Notes: generated from the sequence alone by a model not told the origin. A stretch of DNA of 64,000 nucleotides from Fusobacterium_C necrophorum_A (GCF_004134945.1 NZ_SBAP01000012.1:12361-76360), one strand, 5' to 3'; numbered from the stretch's first letter, positions 52,739 to 57,958 are shown. Translations and numbers: made by a program.

Positions 52739-52770
52739 TCGAAGTGTTGCCAGCACTCGAGGGAGTTTTT
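52703..52770 (+). ncRNA. Possible small RNA converging on the Abi gene
   Basis: An extended -10 promoter (TGATATAAT, hexamer 52691-52696, with a weak TTGCAT 17 nt upstream) points rightward. About 40 nt later a bulged hairpin (arms about 52741-52754 and 52760-52767 onward, CTCTCC...GGGAG) runs into a stretch of nine T residues near 52770. A transcript of about 65-70 nt would result, ending tail to tail with the Abi gene at 52773. No reading frame is seen. It may alternatively be only a terminator. Confidence 0.35.
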
Positions 52771-52772
52771 TT

Positions 52773-53660
52773 TTATTTCATTAAAATATCTTTCCAATTT
52801 TTAGGAAATCCAATACATTTTAATTCTATTTCTTCTTTAAAGTCCTCAAATATATATTCAAGTCTAGGGATTAAATATTCATTCCAATCTTTAATATCTA
52901 AAAACAAATATTTCATGACCACAATATAATCAAATATTTTTCCGCTTTGTTCATTATATTCTTTTGTTTTTATAGGAGTAGACGGGATAGTAAAGTTATA
53001 TAATCTTTGATTGTGGGCTACCATATTTCTAAAAATTCTTAAACTTTCGATCCAGTTTGCTATTTTGTTTTTAGGAAATCCAATTTCTTTTTCTATTTCT
53101 CGTATACATTCATTCTTTAAAAGCTTAAAAAAGTTTTCTAAATTTCCCATGGTAAATAATTCGATAGCTGCCCAAGTTGGTAAAATACCATAAGTATTCA
53201 TATTATGTTTTACAAAAGGTAAGTCTTTATTATTTTCTACTGCTTTTTGGTAATATGAAATTAATTTCTCATGACTACTTTCTTTTCCAGGAAAAAATTC
53301 TTTGTAAAAATAAGCTATATTCCCATACTGATAGTTATGAGAAAAATGGTATGCTAACATAGTTTTCAAAGATTTTTCAATAATGTCTAGCCCATACATA
53401 CAAATTTCTCTCAATCTCATATCAAATTGTATTTGATTTAAGATTTTCCCAAAGCTAATAGGAATATATGAGCCATCCTTTTTATTTTTATAAGGATGTA
53501 AATATCCTGTAATAAAATAATAATTGTATAATTTTAAATACCGTACGGCAGTTTCTTCATCATCGATAATCACATTTCTTGATTTTAAAATTTGAATTTG
53601 TTGTTCTATTGTAGTAGGCTGTTTTACTTTTTCACTAAGTAATTTAATAATTTCTATCAT
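52773..53660 (-). CDS. Abi_2/AbiF-family HEPN protein (abortive infection)
   Basis: This 295-residue protein of the Abi_2 family (PF07751-type; AbiD/AbiF) aborts phage growth by damaging the infected cell, presumably as an RNase. Family stretches are VRYLKLYNYYFITGYLHPYK (about 39-58), REICMYGLDIIEKSLKTMLAYHFS (given in part) and LPTWAAIELFTMGNLENFF (about 160-178). The HEPN active-site motif is RNMVAH (R211 to H216, R-x4-H). ATG 53660 has a good AGGAG site; the frame continues upstream through an apparent RNA gene, so longer starts are rejected. Its place between integrase and repressor suits a lysogenic superinfection-immunity gene. Confidence 0.9.
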   Translation of the reverse strand: MIEIIKLLSEKVKQPTTIEQQIQILKSRNVIIDDEETAVRYLKLYNYYFITGYLHPYKNKKDGSYIPISFGKILNQIQFDMRLREICMYGLDIIEKSLKTMLAYHFSHNYQYGNIAYFYKEFFPGKESSHEKLISYYQKAVENNKDLPFVKHNMNTYGILPTWAAIELFTMGNLENFFKLLKNECIREIEKEIGFPKNKIANWIESLRIFRNMVAHNQRLYNFTIPSTPIKTKEYNEQSGKIFDYIVVMKYLFLDIKDWNEYLIPRLEYIFEDFKEEIELKCIGFPKNWKDILMK

Positions 53661-53669
53661 AAAATCTCC

Positions 53670-53737
53670 TAAAATAAAAACGACCCTATCCTGGTCCACT
53701 GTGAATAAATTCACTCGTGTGATAGAGTCTTTCTCAT
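53670..53737 (-). ncRNA. AbiF-associated structured RNA candidate
   Basis: Read on the minus strand, a 9-bp stem (GACTCTATC, 53729-53721, with GATAGGGTC, 53690-53682, one G-U) encloses a smaller hairpin (GTGAA-TTTA-TTCAC, 53714-53701) and a purine-rich strand. The stem is followed at once by GTTTTTATTTT, an intrinsic terminator. A consensus promoter starts transcription near 53737, giving an RNA of about 67 nt. It ends 10 nt before the Abi_2 start codon. Conserved RNAs upstream of abiF genes are described and act as antitoxin-like partners; whether this one matches that family needs a covariance search. Confidence 0.7.
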
Positions 53738-53743
53738 ACCAAG

Positions 53744-53772
53744 ATTATAATTTATTATTTACATTTTGTCAA
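53744..53772 (-). promoter_or_regulatory. Perfect consensus promoter of the Abi-associated RNA
   Basis: On the minus strand TTGACA (53772-53767), exactly 17 nt, TATAAT (53749-53744). Both hexamers match the sigma70 consensus fully, making it one of the strongest promoters in the window. The Abi gene would be expressed by read-through of the small RNA's terminator, so RNA would be in excess of protein mRNA. Confidence 0.9.
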
Positions 53773-53802
53773 CAAAAAACTGTATCCCAGTTCCAATTTT
53801 AA

Positions 53803-53844
53803 GAATTGTATCTCCGACAGTAAATTTTAAAGGGGATACAATTC
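53803..53844. repeat. 10-bp inverted repeat between immA and the Abi promoter
   Basis: GAATTGTATC (53803-53812) and GATACAATTC (53835-53844) are perfect inverted copies. A third related piece, TGTATCCC (53781-53788), can instead pair with GGGATACA (53833-53840), so two mutually exclusive hairpins are possible. It lies downstream of the minus-strand immA and may act as its transcript end. No T run follows. Confidence 0.45.
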
Positions 53845-53893
53845 CTATCTTAGACTCTATTTTATATTTATAATTTTCTTTCCGAAATCACTT

Positions 53894-54343
53894 TTAAAAA
53901 ATAATCTGATTTCTATCCAGAGTTCTTTGAATAAATTGTTCTAACTCTTTTTTCACATCATCATCCAATAGATCTAAATTTTCAATATTAAACTGGTCCG
54001 TATCTTCATCTAATAAGAGATATGCAGCAAAGGTATTTGCTTTTGTTTCATAGATGTCAATATTTGCAAAAGTATAATCCTTGAAAAAACGTACATCATC
54101 TCCATTGTCTTCAATCGCATGCCAAAGTTCATGAGCTAAGGTAAAATATTTGGAGAATCCTTGAAGTTCAGAATTTAACACTACATTTTTAAATCCAAAA
54201 CTATTAATATACATTCCTTTTGCAGACATTTTTGAATAGTCAATATGGATGTCTAAATGTCGGCATAATACAAATGGGTTGGTAGTTCCATAAGTTTCTT
54301 TCAGGTCTTCTATAACATTAAGAATTTTTTGGACCATTTTCAT
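53894..54343 (-). CDS. ImmA/IrrE-family metallopeptidase
   Basis: This protein of about 149 residues has the zinc-protease motif HELWH (H72-H76 counted from the longest start), followed by AIEDNGDDVRFF and by TKANTFAAYLLLDED, which supplies the third ligand. In ICEBs1 and related phages ImmA cleaves the repressor to trigger induction. It overlaps the repressor gene by about 26 nt and is transcribed with it, which fits that job. ATG 54343 is preferred over the in-frame GTG before it. Confidence 0.88.
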   Translation of the reverse strand: MKMVQKILNVIEDLKETYGTTNPFVLCRHLDIHIDYSKMSAKGMYINSFGFKNVVLNSELQGFSKYFTLAHELWHAIEDNGDDVRFFKDYTFANIDIYETKANTFAAYLLLDEDTDQFNIENLDLLDDDVKKELEQFIQRTLDRNQIIF

Positions 54344-54794
54344 CACGCTCTTTCGCTCTTTTTAATAGCAATGACCTAATAAAAATCCTTTTTAAAGTTT
54401 GTTCTAATTCCTCTTTATCCTCTTGAGATACTTCTTTTCCATTAAACATTAAAGCTCCATTGATAGACATGACTTTTTCAAATTCTATAATTTCTTCCGG
54501 AGATAATTTATATTCCTCAATGATAGGATCTATTGTTTTTATTGGTTCTTCTTCCCAATCATATTTCAATCCAGCTTGATATCTATTTTTTATATCACTT
54601 CTTCCCATTAGATAGTCCATATCGACATTGAAGTAATCAGATATTTTTTCTAAAAGTTCATAACTAGGTTTTCGCCTACCTTGTTCATACATTCCAATAG
54701 AGCTAGGAGCCATATTTAAAGCCTTAGCTAATTCGCCTTGGGTCATATTTTTTTCTTGTCGTAATAATATAATTCTATCTTTTATTTCAGCCAT
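54318..54794 (-). CDS. CI-like XRE-family phage repressor
   Basis: This protein of about 158 residues has an N-terminal HTH_3 domain (residues about 3-60: RIILLRQEKNMTQGELAKALN, in part, then PSSIGMYEQGRRKPSYELLEKI). Its C-terminal tail is acidic and helical, with no LexA-type protease motif. That agrees with the neighbouring ImmA as inducer. ATG 54794 is chosen because GAGG lies 8 nt upstream; ATG 54800 overlaps that site. The divergent operator region with three ACAC-N5-GTGT palindromes is directly upstream. Confidence 0.88.
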   Translation of the reverse strand: MAEIKDRIILLRQEKNMTQGELAKALNMAPSSIGMYEQGRRKPSYELLEKISDYFNVDMDYLMGRSDIKNRYQAGLKYDWEEEPIKTIDPIIEEYKLSPEEIIEFEKVMSINGALMFNGKEVSQEDKEELEQTLKRIFIRSLLLKRAKERDENGPKNS

Positions 54795-54813
54795 ATACAT
54801 CACCTCTAATTTA

Positions 54814-54842
54814 AGTATACACAATGCGTGTTAAAAAATCAA
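54814..54842 (-). promoter_or_regulatory. Leftward promoter of the CI-like repressor
   Basis: On the minus strand TTGATT (54842-54837), 17 nt, TATACT (54819-54814). The spacer contains operator 1 (54819-54831), so repressor bound there would control its own synthesis. Confidence 0.75.
54819..54831. promoter_or_regulatory. Repressor operator 1 (ACAC-N5-GTGT)
   Basis: ACACAATGCGTGT is a 13-bp palindrome with half-sites ACAC/GTGT. It lies in the spacer of the leftward promoter. Sister sites are centred 34 bp and 70 bp to the right. Confidence 0.75.
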
Positions 54843-54852
54843 GAAAAATTTT

Positions 54853-54865
54853 ACACAATATGTGT
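54853..54865. promoter_or_regulatory. Repressor operator 2 (ACAC-N5-GTGT)
   Basis: ACACAATATGTGT, the most symmetrical of the three sites, abuts the -35 of the rightward promoter and would block polymerase there. Confidence 0.75.
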
Positions 54866-54893
54866 TGACAAAAAATAAAAACTGTGATACACT
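54865..54893 (+). promoter_or_regulatory. Rightward early promoter
   Basis: TTGACA (54865-54870), 17 nt, TACACT (54888-54893). The -35 touches operator 2 and the -10 overlaps operator 3. It drives the 30-residue peptide gene at 54916 and probably the first early genes. Confidence 0.8.
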
Positions 54894-54901
54894 TATTGTG
54901 T
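54889..54901. promoter_or_regulatory. Repressor operator 3 (ACAC-N5-GTGT)
   Basis: ACACTTATTGTGT overlaps the -10 and start point of the rightward promoter. Its centre is 36 bp from operator 2. Confidence 0.75.
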
Positions 54902-54915
54902 AAGGAGGTGAAGAG

Positions 54916-55008
54916 ATGAAAAAGGGAAAATTAAAAGAGCTACTTGAGATTATCTTCTACATCCTCTCAATAATAGCTCTCTTAATTGAAATTCTAAACT
55001 CCCTTTAA
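54916..55008 (+). CDS. 30-residue hydrophobic peptide, type I toxin-like
   Basis: This peptide has a short basic N-terminus (MKKGKLKEL) and one hydrophobic helix (LEIIFYILSIIALLIEIL), ending NSL. That shape is shared by Fst/TxpA/holin-like type I toxins, but I see no specific sequence match. AAGGAGGTG lies 6 nt upstream of the ATG, a very strong binding site. It is the first gene after the repressor-controlled early promoter. An antisense RNA with its own promoter and a terminator inside this gene appears to cover its 3' half. It is too short for routine annotation. Confidence 0.6.
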   Translation: MKKGKLKELLEIIFYILSIIALLIEILNSL

Positions 55009-55048
55009 ATAGGGATAGAGATTGGAGGATAGCAACCTCCCTCTCTAT
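54927..55048 (-). ncRNA. Antisense RNA candidate against the 30-residue peptide gene
   Basis: Read on the minus strand, the transcript would start near 55048 with a hairpin (arms 55048-55036 and 55028-55015, loop TTGCTAT). It would end at a two-part terminator inside the peptide gene: outer AGAGCTA/TAGCTCT (54980-54974 with 54942-54936), inner TTGAGA/TCTCAA, then TTTTAATTTT. The length is about 120 nt. On the plus strand the same hairpins lack T runs. This is the arrangement of an antitoxin RNA; expression is not shown. Confidence 0.5.
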
Positions 55049-55054
55049 ATAACT

Positions 55055-55083
55055 ATAATACCCTTTTTCAAAAAATATGTCAA
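55055..55083 (-). promoter_or_regulatory. Consensus promoter for the antisense RNA
   Basis: On the minus strand TTGACA (55083-55078), 17 nt, TATTAT (55060-55055). The -35 is perfect and the -10 differs by one base. Its -35 overlaps the start codon of the 44-residue gene at 55077. Confidence 0.75.
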
Positions 55084-55211
55084 ATACAATTTTATTAGTT
55101 ATTGTATGTTTATGTTCAATTATTGGAATTAGAAGTAAGAAAAATTACCAAAAAATTTTAAGTCTTCTAGTGTTAATACTGTATTTAATATTACAATTTA
55201 TAAAGCAATAA
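55077..55211 (+). CDS. 44-residue membrane peptide, hypothetical
   Basis: This short frame encodes two hydrophobic segments (ILLVIVCLCSIIGI and LSLLVLILYLILQFI) separated by a basic turn RSKKNYQK. No ribosome binding site is evident, and the start overlaps the antisense promoter, so it may not be translated. It lies between the type I-like module and a terminator. If real, it would be a small inner-membrane phage protein. Confidence 0.35.
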   Translation: MSNTILLVIVCLCSIIGIRSKKNYQKILSLLVLILYLILQFIKQ

Positions 55212-55224
55212 TTGAGTTAAAAAT

Positions 55225-55253
55225 AAAAATATGGTAAAATCCATATTTTTTTT
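55225..55253 (+). terminator. Intrinsic terminator before the Cro-like gene
   Basis: A 10-bp stem (AAAAATATGG-type arm 55225-55234 with CCATATTTTT, 55241-55250) and a 6-nt loop end in eight T residues. It would stop transcription from the early promoter after the small peptide genes unless antiterminated. Confidence 0.8.
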
Positions 55254-55263
55254 ACAGAAAAAC

Positions 55264-55284
55264 TACACTTAAAGAAGTTAAAAG
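55264..55284. repeat. 21-bp direct repeat, copy 1 (upstream of Cro-like gene)
   Basis: TACACTTAAAGAAGTTAAAAG plus the following GGAGG contain the leader and binding site of the XRE gene at 55297. An identical copy lies at 55490-55510, directly after that gene. Copies flanking a DNA-binding gene suggest operator or translational control sites, or a duplicated leader. Confidence 0.6.
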
Positions 55285-55296
55285 GAGGATATTGAA

Positions 55297-55488
55297 ATGA
55301 CAATAGGAGAAAAATTAACTCTATTAAGAGGGAATAAATCACAAAAAACTGTTGCTGAAAGTATAGGAATCACGGTAACAGCTTTATGGAATTATGAAAA
55401 TGATTATAGAGTCCCAAAAGATGAAATAAAGAAGAAAATTTCTATTTATTACAATAAAACAGTAGATGAAATTTTTTTTACCGAATAA
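55297..55488 (+). CDS. Small XRE-family DNA-binding protein (Cro-like)
   Basis: This 63-residue single-domain helix-turn-helix protein reads IGEKLTLLRGNKSQKTVAESIG, in part, then ITVTALWNYENDYRVPKDEIKKKI and a short C-terminal strand. The size and position just downstream of the divergent repressor region fit Cro. The binding site is AAAAGGAGG. It is flanked by two identical 21-bp repeats. It may bind the ACAC-N5-GTGT operators or the flanking repeats; neither is shown. Confidence 0.8.
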   Translation: MTIGEKLTLLRGNKSQKTVAESIGITVTALWNYENDYRVPKDEIKKKISIYYNKTVDEIFFTE

Positions 55489-55489
55489 T

Positions 55490-55510
55490 TACACTTAAAG
55501 AAGTTAAAAG
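55490..55510. repeat. 21-bp direct repeat, copy 2 (downstream of Cro-like gene)
   Basis: This is identical to 55264-55284. It forms the leader of the next small gene at 55526. Distance between copies is 226 bp. Confidence 0.6.
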
Positions 55511-55525
55511 AAAGGAGAGTGAGAG

Positions 55526-55708
55526 ATGACAGATAAAAAAATAAAAAAAATTCTTGAAGCAATGGACTGTATATCACTTCAAGAATGGGAAAATTTGAGA
55601 TCATATTTTGATTATAAGTTTTCATTAAAGGAAACATTTGAAAATGATAATCTAGACTTTGAAACTATTAAAATATTTTTTAATTCATGCCGGGAATCCA
55701 ACCCTTAA
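55526..55708 (+). CDS. 60-residue phage protein of unknown function
   Basis: This small acidic/basic helical protein (KKIKKILEAMDCISLQEWEN and NLDFETIKIFFNSCRESNP) has a good AAAGGAGAG site. No family is recognised. Its last 29 nt overlap the 3' end of the YjcQ-like gene on the other strand, so the two transcripts converge. Likely a real early-region gene. Confidence 0.6.
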   Translation: MTDKKIKKILEAMDCISLQEWENLRSYFDYKFSLKETFENDNLDFETIKIFFNSCRESNP

Positions 55709-56000
55709 TTTCTTTGAGAATCTTATAAGCTTGTTTCATTTGAGAGTTATTTTCTAAAAATTCATAACCAGCAGTAGTGAGTTGCGGAACAATAACTTTA
55801 AATCCAAAGCCTTCAATGAGAGCTATTCCTGTGACAAGCTTTTCAGTAACTGCATTTCTAATAATTATGTTGAGTTCTTTTTCAGTTAATTGGAGTTTCT
55901 CGAGATCAAAAAAATTTTGGTAACTATAAGTGTTTTCTTGGTATGAAGCAAGCTCAACGACTTTTAAAACTTGATATAAACTAACAAAATAATTTTTCAT
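55680..56000 (-). CDS. YjcQ-family protein
   Basis: This 106-residue protein resembles YjcQ (PF09639), a winged-helix-like protein common in prophages. It shows LYQVLKVVELASYQE near the N-terminus and LQLTEKELNIIIRNAVTEKLVTGI, in part, then PQLTTAGYEFLENN. The function is unknown, with DNA binding suggested by fold. GAGGAGGTG (minus strand) precedes the start. It is the only minus-strand gene between the first and second repressor modules. Confidence 0.75.
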   Translation of the reverse strand: MKNYFVSLYQVLKVVELASYQENTYSYQNFFDLEKLQLTEKELNIIIRNAVTEKLVTGIALIEGFGFKVIVPQLTTAGYEFLENNSQMKQAYKILKEIKGWIPGMN

Positions 56001-56080
56001 ACAAACACCTCCTCTCGTTATAAAGTTACGGCAATATCATTATAACTTTTTGGAGGAAAAAATTCAAGAAAGGAGGAATT

Positions 56081-56323
56081 ATGAAAGAGATTATCCGTTT
56101 GCTATCTTCTATCCTCGATGCTCTTCAAAAACCGAAGAAGAAAAAGATTTTTCTAACGGTTGGCGAAGCAGTGCAGGAAATGGGAACTAGTAGAGAAGTA
56201 ATTTATAAAATGATGACTTATCCTGACTTTCCGATGAACTATGTCAATTCAAAAAGATTAGTCAGGATTCAAGAAGTCCCGGAATGGTTACAGAAGCACA
56301 ACCGGGAGGATTTTGGAAAATAA
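56081..56323 (+). CDS. Excisionase-like helix-turn-helix protein
   Basis: This 80-residue protein has a basic linker (KPKKKKIF) followed by a MerR/excisionase-type winged helix: LTVGEAVQEMGTSREVIYKMM, in part, then NYVNSKRLVRIQEVPEWLQKH. Such small proteins act as Xis or as regulators of early genes. The binding site is AAAGGAGGA. Two terminator-like hairpins follow the stop. Confidence 0.7.
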   Translation: MKEIIRLLSSILDALQKPKKKKIFLTVGEAVQEMGTSREVIYKMMTYPDFPMNYVNSKRLVRIQEVPEWLQKHNREDFGK

Positions 56324-56326
56324 AAA

Positions 56327-56366
56327 AAAGCAACTATCACAGACGACCAATCTTACTAGTTGCTTT
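56327..56366 (+). terminator. Hairpin after the excisionase-like gene
   Basis: AAAGCAACTA (56327-56336) pairs with TAGTTGCTTT (56357-56366) around a 20-nt loop. A TTT end is followed by ACAA, so it is a moderate terminator in the plus direction; the A run on the left makes it stronger on the minus strand. Confidence 0.55.
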
Positions 56367-56372
56367 ACAAAC

Positions 56373-56402
56373 AGAAAAGCTTATATGAAAAAGCTTTTCT
56401 TG
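56373..56402 (+). terminator. Second hairpin after the excisionase-like gene
   Basis: A perfect 10-bp stem (AGAAAAGCTT, 56373-56382, with AAGCTTTTCT, 56391-56400) has an 8-nt loop. It is tandem with the preceding hairpin, so the two may form a double terminator. Confidence 0.55.
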
Positions 56403-56445
56403 AATTATAACAAAATACTTTAAAAAATTCAAGAAGGAGTGAGAA

Positions 56446-56679
56446 ATGGAAGAAAAAGAAAGCGTAGAATACGCAAAAATAATGGCAACTGCATCTGCAG
56501 AAAAATTGAGTGAATATCTTAAAAAGTTAGATATTTCAGAGACAGAAACTAAAAAACTCATTGATTTAATCTTAGAACAAGTAAGGGATTGTATTGAGTT
56601 CGGAAAAGAAATTGCATATGCAGAAATGATTTCGTATATGAAAGATAATGTAAAAGTGGGTGAGAAGAATGCGGATTAG
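56446..56679 (+). CDS. 77-residue phage protein of unknown function
   Basis: This is a helical, acidic protein (MATASAEKLSEYLKKLDISE, then ETKKLIDLILEQVRDCIEFG). No family is recognised and no membrane segment is seen. The site GAAGGAGTG supports ATG 56446. Its stop overlaps the next tiny gene by 11 nt. Confidence 0.6.
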   Translation: MEEKESVEYAKIMATASAEKLSEYLKKLDISETETKKLIDLILEQVRDCIEFGKEIAYAEMISYMKDNVKVGEKNAD

Positions 56680-56821
56680 GATTAGACCTACGATATTCAA
56701 TATCAGCTTAGTCATTACTGTATTTTTAATGCTGTTTGCAAGACTGGACAGAGGGTATCTCGCATTCGGTGGGGAAACATTAGTACCGGTAATGAGGAGT
56801 GATGTTATGAAAATAGTTTAA
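56669..56821 (+). CDS. 50-residue membrane peptide, hypothetical
   Basis: This short frame has a basic start (MRIRIRPTIF), one hydrophobic helix (NISLVITVFLMLFARL) and a tail GGETLVPVMRSDVMKIV. It overlaps the preceding gene and uses GTGGGTGAG as a weak site. It is probably a small phage membrane protein of unknown role. Confidence 0.45.
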   Translation: MRIRIRPTIFNISLVITVFLMLFARLDRGYLAFGGETLVPVMRSDVMKIV

Positions 56822-56887
56822 AGTAGTTTAATTAGAACATTGGCAATTGAATAATACTTGAATCTTGAGGAGTGTATAGTGTGATAA

Positions 56888-56919
56888 AGAAAAAAGAGAA
56901 AGAGCCAAGAAGGCTCTTT
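56888..56919 (-). terminator. Terminator of the second XRE repressor gene
   Basis: On the minus strand AAAGAGCC (56919-56912) pairs with GGCTCTTT (56906-56899) around a 5-nt loop and is followed by CTCTTTTTTCTTT. It lies 6 nt after the stop of the minus-strand gene ending at 56925. Confidence 0.85.
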
Positions 56920-56924
56920 AGAGT

Positions 56925-57602
56925 TTAATCTTTACTTTTCAATAGCTTGGTTCTTAATTTCTGTAATTCCTCTTCTTTCCATTTTTTTATATCTTCCAGT
57001 TCTTTCTCACTTGGGAGAGGAGTTTGAGAAATGATAGCTGAAAGTTTCTTTATTTCGTAAGACTGAACTTTGACATTATAGTATGATATTAGGTCTTCAT
57101 ACTCGTAGGATGAATATAACTTAACTTCCTCCTTAGAAATTGGATTGGAGTTTTTGACATCTTCTTCTACAACAGATTTTAAGAAATTAAATACGACATT
57201 TGCATAGTTAAATCGGTATGGACTTTCAGAGCTAATGTAATATTCGTCAGAGATATTATTTTTTATTAAATAATTTCCAGATGTGTTGTAAGTGTCATAA
57301 TCTCCTATTTTTATAAATTCATAACCTATTTCTTTTATAATTTCGTCGATATAAAATTTAATTTCATCATGTGAATTTTTAGATATCCCTGAATGGAGTA
57401 ATAATAAGGAATTTCCCTCATAAGGCTCTAAATGAAGTTTATAGTGGAAATCCATTATAAAGTCTTTTGGGATATTTAATCCTTTTTCATACCTTTGAAT
57501 AGTTTTTAAGCTAACATTTGTTAAATCGGCTACTTCTTGTTGTGTTAACTTTTTCATTTTTCGATATTCCCTAAGTTTATATCCTAGTTCAATGTTTTCC
57601 AT
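56925..57602 (-). CDS. Second XRE-family phage repressor
   Basis: This 225-residue protein has an N-terminal HTH_3 domain (residues about 5-62: LGYKLREYRKMKKLTQQEVAD, in part, then VSLKTIQRYEKGLNIPKDFI). Its long C-terminal region of mixed charge shows no protease motif. ATG 57602 has AAGGAGATG upstream; longer starts would place a hydrophobic stretch before the DNA-binding domain and are rejected. It is divergent from the small XRE gene at 57758, making a second repressor/Cro-like pair within one prophage. Which switch controls lysogeny is not clear. Confidence 0.82.
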   Translation of the reverse strand: MENIELGYKLREYRKMKKLTQQEVADLTNVSLKTIQRYEKGLNIPKDFIMDFHYKLHLEPYEGNSLLLLHSGISKNSHDEIKFYIDEIIKEIGYEFIKIGDYDTYNTSGNYLIKNNISDEYYISSESPYRFNYANVVFNFLKSVVEEDVKNSNPISKEEVKLYSSYEYEDLISYYNVKVQSYEIKKLSAIISQTPLPSEKELEDIKKWKEEELQKLRTKLLKSKD

Positions 57603-57668
57603 AAAATCATCTCCTTTTATGAGGTTATTATACAACAAAAAACTAAAAAAAGAAATAAAAAGAAAAAA

Positions 57669-57687
57669 AAGACTTGACATAAGACTT
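57669..57687. promoter_or_regulatory. Direct-repeat operator pair 1 (AAGACTT-N5-AAGACTT)
   Basis: AAGACTT at 57669-57675 and 57681-57687 are 12 bp apart and straddle the -35 hexamer of the rightward promoter. An equal pair lies 44 bp downstream. Confidence 0.65.
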
Positions 57688-57702
57688 TTGTTGGAATATA
57701 AT
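57674..57702 (+). promoter_or_regulatory. Perfect consensus promoter of the second early module
   Basis: TTGACA (57674-57679), exactly 17 nt, TATAAT (57697-57702). It drives the small XRE gene at 57758 and probably the antirepressor and replication genes. Direct-repeat operators overlap its -35 and follow its start point. Confidence 0.9.
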
Positions 57703-57712
57703 TAGGACAATT

Positions 57713-57731
57713 AAGACTTAAAAAAAGACTT
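57713..57731. promoter_or_regulatory. Direct-repeat operator pair 2 (AAGACTT-N5-AAGACTT)
   Basis: AAGACTT at 57713-57719 and 57725-57731 have the same 12-bp period as pair 1. The pair lies a few bases after the expected transcription start. Confidence 0.65.
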
Positions 57732-57757
57732 AATAAAATTTTGGAAAGGGGGTAAGT

Positions 57758-57955
57758 ATGAAGATTAATTTGCAAATACTCAATATTTTACTTGCTAAAA
57801 AGTGTATCTCCGGGTATGAGTTAATGAGACATGCAGGATTACAAGAGCATACCTATGCAAGAATAAAAAATGGATTTGAGAATTTACGACCTACGACGGT
57901 AGGGAAAATCGCAAAGGCATTAAATGTAGATGTCGAAGAAATACTACAGGAGTAA
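57758..57955 (+). CDS. Small XRE-family DNA-binding protein of the second module
   Basis: This 65-residue helix-turn-helix protein reads LQILNILLAKKCISGYELMRH, in part, then GLQEHTYARIKNGFENLRPTTVGKIAKALNVDVEEIL (in part). It is of the YozG/Cro type often found as a second regulator in phages. AAAGGGGG precedes the ATG. It is transcribed from the perfect promoter at 57674 and followed by a terminator. Confidence 0.8.
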   Translation: MKINLQILNILLAKKCISGYELMRHAGLQEHTYARIKNGFENLRPTTVGKIAKALNVDVEEILQE

Positions 57956-57958
57956 AAT

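Noticed and set aside
53661..53714. N-terminal extension of the Abi_2 protein
   Set aside because: It is simply the RNA gene and its terminator read in frame; ATG 53660 has its own AGGAG site.
53803..53844. Inverted repeat as a second RNA gene of the Abi locus
   Set aside because: No promoter or T-run goes with it. It is kept only as a repeat and possible transcript end of immA.
57603..57680. Hydrophobic N-terminal extension of the second XRE repressor
   Set aside because: It would overlap the divergent promoter and put a membrane-like stretch before a soluble DNA-binding domain; AAGGAGATG precedes ATG 57602.
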